Assembly (NCBI GenBank): GCA_025965875.1
Contig: JAOPWD010000117.1
Location: forward strand, 1-33,734
Length of the DNA stretch: 33,734 nucleotides
Direction of reading: 5' to 3'
Origin: Pseudonocardiales bacterium
GTDB lineage: Bacteria; Actinomycetota; Actinomycetes; Mycobacteriales; Jatrophihabitantaceae
The notes beneath the pieces are model-generated. The model was not told the DNA's origin. It made no database searches and saw only the letters and a program-made list of their open reading frames with translations. Position numbers and translations under genes: made by a program. Below are positions 30,444 to 33,734 of the stretch, piece after piece. Each line of letters starts with the position of its first letter. Within the stretch, counting starts at the first letter, position 1.

Positions 30444-31916
30444 ATGGGCACGGACAAACCCGTTGGTATCGGGCAGCTCGTCAGCTCTGGCGCCGCGCGC
30501 ACGCCGTCACGCTGCGCGATCATCGACGCGCACACCCGCCTGACGTGGGCCGAACTGGACCGCGCCGTCACTCGCGCCGCCCTCGCCCTATTGGCCGCGG
30601 GCGCAGCCAGTGGCGATCGGGTGGCCCTCGAACTGGGCACCGGCATCCCGTTCGCCGTGCTCTACCTGGGCGCGCTGCGAGCAGGCCTGGTTGCAGTGCC
30701 CGTCAACCCGGCCTACACGCAGCCCGAGATCGAGCACATCCTGCGCGACTCCGGCGCGGCGCTGCACATCACCCCCGCCGCCGCGGACGCCCTGCTCGCC
30801 GCGGCCCCCGACGGTGCGGACCCGCAGGCCGACCGCGGTGGCGAGCAACTGTCCGTCCTGCTCTACACGTCGGGCACGAGTGGGCGGCCGAAGGGCGCGA
30901 TGCTCTCGGCCCGGGCCCTGCTCGCCAACGTCGACCAACTCGCCGCGGTCGACCCGCCCGTGCTGCGTGCCGACGACGTGCTGTTCGTCCCGCTGCCGCT
31001 ATGCCACGTGTTCGGGCTGAACGCCGGCCTCGGAATGGCCCTGCGGGTCGGCGCTACGGTCGTGCTCGCCGACCGGTTCGACCCCGCCGCCACGCTCGGC
31101 ACCATGGCCGCGGAGCGGGTGACCGCCGTCCTGGGCGTGCCGGGTCAGTACGCGCAATGGCTGCGCCAGCCTGGCGTCGCCGCCGGGTTCGCAGCGGTGC
31201 GCTTCGCGATGTCCGGTTCGGCGACGCTGCCGGCCGCCGTGGTCGACGGCTACGCCGAGCTGGGTGTCGTCCTGCACGACGGCTACGGGCTCACCGAGGC
31301 CGCACCCGTCGTCACGATCAACGCGATCGGCGTCGACAGCCCCGACGATGCCGGGCGCAAGCCGAAGCCGGGCTCGATCGGGGTGGCTCTGCCGGGCGTC
31401 GACACCGAACTGCGCGACGCCGACGGCGAACAAACTGCTCCCGACGACCCGGGCCGGCTGTTCGTCCGGGGCGACAACTTGTTCTCCGGCTATTGGCCCG
31501 ACGGCTCGGATGGGCCGGACGCCGACGGGTGGTTCGGCACCGGTGACATCGCGGTGGTCGACGACGACGGCGAGCTGCACTTGGTCGGGCGCAGCGCCGA
31601 ACTCGTCATCGTCAACGGGTTCAACGTCTATCCCGCCGAGGTCGAGGCAGTATTCGCGGCTCAACCCGGAGTGGGCGAGGTCGCCGTCGTAGGGGTTCCG
31701 GACGAGAAGACCGGCGAGGCCGTCCGCGCCTACCTGGTCCCTGCGGCCGACGGGGTGCTCGATCCCGACGCCCTGCGCACGGCGGCGGCGCGCTCGCTGG
31801 CTCACTTCAAGCTCCCGCGCGACATCGAGATCGTCTCCGAGCTGCCGCGCACCGTCACCGGCAAGATCATGAAGTGGCAGCTACGGGCCGCGGAGCGTGC
31901 TGATGGCGCCGGTTGA
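30444..31916 (+). CDS. AMP-dependent synthetase/ligase (fatty-acid/acyl-CoA synthetase-like)
   Basis: Class I adenylate-forming enzyme of about 490 residues, activating a carboxylic acid with ATP and CoA. Motifs in order: the P-loop LLYTSGTSGRPKGAML (about 136-151), the HVFGLN segment, GYGLTEA, the GWFGTGD hinge region, and PRTVTGKIMKWQLR with the catalytic C-terminal Lys. The N-terminal domain is shortened between the AYTQPEIEHIL region and the P-loop, so the protein is compact. ATG 30444 has GGGAGG nine bases upstream. Substrate unknown (a medium or long fatty acid or an aromatic acid is typical). Divergent from bldN; the glutaredoxin gene overlaps its end. Confidence 0.85.
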   Translation: MGTDKPVGIGQLVSSGAARTPSRCAIIDAHTRLTWAELDRAVTRAALALLAAGAASGDRVALELGTGIPFAVLYLGALRAGLVAVPVNPAYTQPEIEHILRDSGAALHITPAAADALLAAAPDGADPQADRGGEQLSVLLYTSGTSGRPKGAMLSARALLANVDQLAAVDPPVLRADDVLFVPLPLCHVFGLNAGLGMALRVGATVVLADRFDPAATLGTMAAERVTAVLGVPGQYAQWLRQPGVAAGFAAVRFAMSGSATLPAAVVDGYAELGVVLHDGYGLTEAAPVVTINAIGVDSPDDAGRKPKPGSIGVALPGVDTELRDADGEQTAPDDPGRLFVRGDNLFSGYWPDGSDGPDADGWFGTGDIAVVDDDGELHLVGRSAELVIVNGFNVYPAEVEAVFAAQPGVGEVAVVGVPDEKTGEAVRAYLVPAADGVLDPDALRTAAARSLAHFKLPRDIEIVSELPRTVTGKIMKWQLRAAERADGAG

Positions 31917-32151
31917 TCATCGGGTGACGCTCGTCACGAGGGTGGACTGCCACCTGTGCGAAGACGCCGAGGTGCTGCTGCGCCGGCTGTCGGCCGAACT
32001 CGGCTTCGGCTACGAGGAACTCGACGTCGACGCCGACCCGGACCGTCGGGCCGAGTACTCCGATCGGGTGCCCGTGATCCTGATCGACGGCAAGGAACAC
32101 GGTTATTGGCGGGTCGAGGAGGCTCGGTTCCGCAAGGCCGTCGCCCGCTGA
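31903..32151 (+). CDS. Glutaredoxin-like thioredoxin-fold protein (Rv0508-like)
   Basis: An 82-residue thioredoxin fold with the active site CHLC in TRVDCHLCEDAEVLL near residue 15, ELDVDADPD, then the cis-Pro RVPVILIDG and HGYWRVEEA. It resembles the glutaredoxin/DUF836 family. ATG 31903 is used because GGAG (31892-31895) is seven bases before it; GTG 31897 would add two codons. It overlaps the ligase gene by 14 bases, so it is co-translated. It stands before the rex-hemA block, as Rv0508 does before hemA. Confidence 0.85.
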   Translation: MAPVDHRVTLVTRVDCHLCEDAEVLLRRLSAELGFGYEELDVDADPDRRAEYSDRVPVILIDGKEHGYWRVEEARFRKAVAR

Positions 32152-32228
32152 GCGACTGCTACTGGTCTGCCTGCGAGCTGCCAGGTCATATCGCAAACCG
32201 ACCACTGAGGGGGGCCGGCGTGCGTCCC

Positions 32229-32257
32229 GGCACGTTCGCGCAGCGCGAACGCATGCC
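32229..32257. terminator. Strong hairpin after the glutaredoxin-like gene
   Basis: GGCA-CGTTCGCG-CAG-CGCGAACG-(CA)-TGCC: eight continuous pairs (32233-32240 with 32244-32251) plus four outer pairs with a two-base bulge. No T-tract follows. Probably a transcript end for the ligase-glutaredoxin unit, alternatively a regulatory stem. Confidence 0.45.
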
Positions 32258-32323
32258 CGCGTACCTCGCCGCGGCCACCGTCGTAGCCGCCGTTCCCCAG
32301 TAATTGCCTGAGAATCTGCGCCA

Positions 32324-32380
32324 TTGAGCCCCCCGATCGCGACATATAGCACGGTGAACGGGATTTGGGAAAAGATTCAC
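32324..32380 (+). promoter_or_regulatory. Candidate rex promoter with wide inverted repeat GTGAA...TTCAC
   Basis: TTGAGC at 32324-32329 and TATAGC at 32345-32350 (15-base spacing, short). GTGAA (32354-32358) and TTCAC (32376-32380) flank the likely start site. The half-sites match the core of the known Rex operator, but the 17-base spacing is much wider than the usual one. Confidence 0.3.
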
Positions 32381-32486
32381 GAGCGGCGTAGCTTTGGCTG
32401 CGTCCTGGCAGCTTCTACCACACTGGCCGGGCGCCGCCGGTAGCCGGTCTGTGCGCCCGCAGTGTGGCACTTCGCAGAGGTGTTCA

Positions 32487-33260
32487 TTGTCCGCCGCGCC
32501 ACCCGTGCCCCCCGCGCACAACGGGGGTGACCGGCCCATCGCCGCAGCCGCTCCGCGCGGCCGTCGCGGCGACGGCCGCGACCCCGTCGACTACCGGCTA
32601 GCGCGGGCTCGCGCCGTGCCCGAGGCGACGGTCGCACGCCTGGCCACCTACCTGCGCGTGCTCAGCAACCTCGACGACGGGTCGATCACCACCGTCTCGT
32701 CCGAAGAGCTGGCGACCGCGGCCGGTGTGAACTCGGCCAAGCTGCGCAAGGACCTCTCCTTCCTCGGCTCATACGGCATCCGTGGCGTCGGCTACGACGT
32801 CTCGACGCTCACTGAAGAGATTGCCCGCACCCTTGGCCTCACCGTCCACCGCTCGGTTGCCCTGATCGGCGTCGGCAACCTGGGCCAGGCACTGGCCGGC
32901 TACGCGGGCTTCGCGACACGCGGGTTCCGCATCGCCGCCCTCATCGACGTCGATCCGGCGCGCATCGGCACCATGATCCGCGGCCTCGAGGTGCACAGCA
33001 TGGCCGACATCGACCGCGTCGTCGTCGAGCAGGAGGTCGCCATCGCGGTGCTGGCCATCCCGGCCGCCGCCGCGCAGGAGGTCTGCGACCGCGTCGTTTC
33101 GGCCGGCGTCACGAGCATCCTGAACTTTGCCCCCGTCGTGCTGAACGTCCCGGCGCACGTCGACCTGCGCAAGGTCGACCTGGCCGCCGAGCTGCAGATC
33201 CTGTCCTTCCACGAGACGCGCAAGGCCGCCGCCGTGCTGACCCGGGCGGTGGACCAGTGA
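32487..33260 (+). CDS. rex: Redox-sensing transcriptional repressor Rex
   Basis: NADH/NAD+-sensing repressor of respiratory and fermentation genes. The N-terminal winged helix includes EELATAAGVNSAKLRKDLSFLG and GIRGVGYDV. The Rossmann domain has LIGVGNLGQALAGY and ALIDVDPARIG, and NFAPVVLNVP with the C-terminal HETRKAAA helix follows. About 257 residues. I chose TTG 32487 because AGAGG (32476-32480) is six bases upstream; GTG 32505 is the next in-frame alternative and lacks a site. An N-terminal extension of about 45 residues precedes the DNA-binding domain. The hemA start overlaps its stop by GTGA. Streptomyces has the same rex-hemA order. Confidence 0.92.
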   Translation: MSAAPPVPPAHNGGDRPIAAAAPRGRRGDGRDPVDYRLARARAVPEATVARLATYLRVLSNLDDGSITTVSSEELATAAGVNSAKLRKDLSFLGSYGIRGVGYDVSTLTEEIARTLGLTVHRSVALIGVGNLGQALAGYAGFATRGFRIAALIDVDPARIGTMIRGLEVHSMADIDRVVVEQEVAIAVLAIPAAAAQEVCDRVVSAGVTSILNFAPVVLNVPAHVDLRKVDLAAELQILSFHETRKAAAVLTRAVDQ

Positions 33261-33734
33261 GCGTCCTCGTTCTCGGCCTGTCCCACCGGACGGCGCCAGT
33301 AGCGGTGCTCGAGCGCGCCGCGGTGGCGGTCGACGACCTGCGCAAGACACTCGACGAGCTGCACCGCGCCGAGACGATCAGCGAGGTGCTGCTGCTGTCG
33401 ACGTGCAACCGCATCGAGGTTTACGCCGACGTGGCCCGGTTCCACCCCGCGGTCGCCGAGATCACCACGGTGCTGGCCCGGCACGCCGGTCTGGCCGTGC
33501 CGGATCTGTCCGACCACCTCTACGTGCACTTCGCCGAGGCCGCCGCCGAGCACATGTTCTCGGTCGCGTCCGGGCTGGACTCCATGGTCGTGGGCGAGTC
33601 GCAGATTCTCGGCCAGCTGCGAGCGGCGTACACCCTGGGCACGCGGGTGGGTTCGGTGGGCAGTGTGCTGCACGACCTGGCCCAGAGCGCGTTGCGGGTC
33701 GGCAAGCGGGTGCACTCCGAGACCGGCATCGACC
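33257..33734 (+). CDS. hemA: Glutamyl-tRNA reductase, N-terminal part (truncated by window end)
   Basis: First enzyme of C5 tetrapyrrole (haem) synthesis, reducing glutamyl-tRNA to glutamate-1-semialdehyde. The first 159 codons show LGLSHRTAPV at residues 6-15, the catalytic Cys in LSTCNRIEVY near residue 50, the VASGLDSMVVGESQILGQ block near 105-122 and ALRVGKRVHSETGI at the edge. GTG 33257 shares bases with the rex stop. The NADPH and dimerisation domains lie beyond the window. Confidence 0.93.
   Translation, partial: MSVLVLGLSHRTAPVAVLERAAVAVDDLRKTLDELHRAETISEVLLLSTCNRIEVYADVARFHPAVAEITTVLARHAGLAVPDLSDHLYVHFAEAAAEHMFSVASGLDSMVVGESQILGQLRAAYTLGTRVGSVGSVLHDLAQSALRVGKRVHSETGID

Larger units (their letters stand above)
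32152..32486 (+). other. 335-base intergenic stretch before rex
   Basis: No supported gene. It holds a strong hairpin (32229-32257), a weak promoter (TTGAGC 32324-32329, 15-base spacer, TATAGC 32345-32350), and GTGAA-17 bases-TTCAC (32354-32380) across the presumed start site. The leader before the rex start would be about 130 bases. Translating it in all frames gives only short, unlikely peptides. Confidence 0.55.

Noticed and set aside
32462-32477. Possible compact Rex operator TGTGGCACTTCGCA close to the rex ribosome site
   Set aside because: Wrong spacing and several mismatches to TGTGAAC-GTTCACA.
1-33734. tRNA, rRNA, CRISPR, insertion sequence, integrase or attachment site
   Set aside because: None was recognised on either strand by eye; no terminal inverted repeats, transposase motifs or repeat-spacer patterns were seen.

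Overview
The window is high-GC DNA from a mycothiol-producing Actinomycetota. The evidence is an MshA glycosyltransferase, a SenX3-RegX3 pair, a Rex repressor leading into hemA, a BldN-type sigma factor, a bS22-type micro-protein, frequent GTG starts, and several genes whose start codon follows a TAnnnT box by only 5-8 bases (leaderless style). I cannot name the genus. A sporulating or filamentous lineage, or a relative of one, is plausible because of bldN, but this is inference.

Left part (1-10.1 kb), accessory catabolism. A plus-strand run encodes rhamnulokinase, a class II aldolase, an SDR, an FAH-family hydrolase and a mannonate dehydratase (42-4985). The first four are tightly packed or overlapping. 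Facing it on the minus strand are a DUF4432 sugar-epimerase-like protein, a second SDR, an MBL-fold hydrolase, an APC permease and a universal stress protein. Together they look like a deoxy-sugar or sugar-acid utilisation locus that mixes parts of phosphorylated and non-phosphorylated routes.

Middle part (10.1-17.8 kb). In order: a small RaiA/HPF-like protein, an alkaline-phosphatase-superfamily hydrolase, a DUF6328 membrane protein, a 74-residue conserved small protein, murB, a membrane protein with a P/Q/Y-rich head, an SDR, then mshA, a YbjN protein and gpmA.

Right part (17.8-33.7 kb). The order senX3-regX3, Rv0495c-like, ppx-like, sugar-phosphate isomerase-like, proline dehydrogenase, proC, excisionase-type HTH, bS22, SDR, acyltransferase, SerB1-like HAD matches the core order I recall from Mycobacterium tuberculosis (Rv0482 to Rv0509), with proline dehydrogenase as an addition. 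After it come rsbN-bldN on the minus strand, then an acyl-CoA-synthetase-like ligase, a glutaredoxin-like protein, rex and the start of hemA. Having bldN-rsbN beside rex-hemA recalls the Streptomyces arrangement. The window ends inside hemA.

No rRNA, tRNA, CRISPR array, insertion sequence or phage gene was seen. The unusual signals are regulatory or fine-scale: a 36-base face-to-face divergent promoter, repeated leaderless boxes, PHO-box-like repeats around senX3, a 27-base in-frame duplication in the SenX3 tail, a possible leader ORF touching proC, a promoter with a palindrome in front of bldN, a perfect hairpin in the early bldN coding region, and a wide inverted repeat in front of rex. No clearly new multi-gene system was found.
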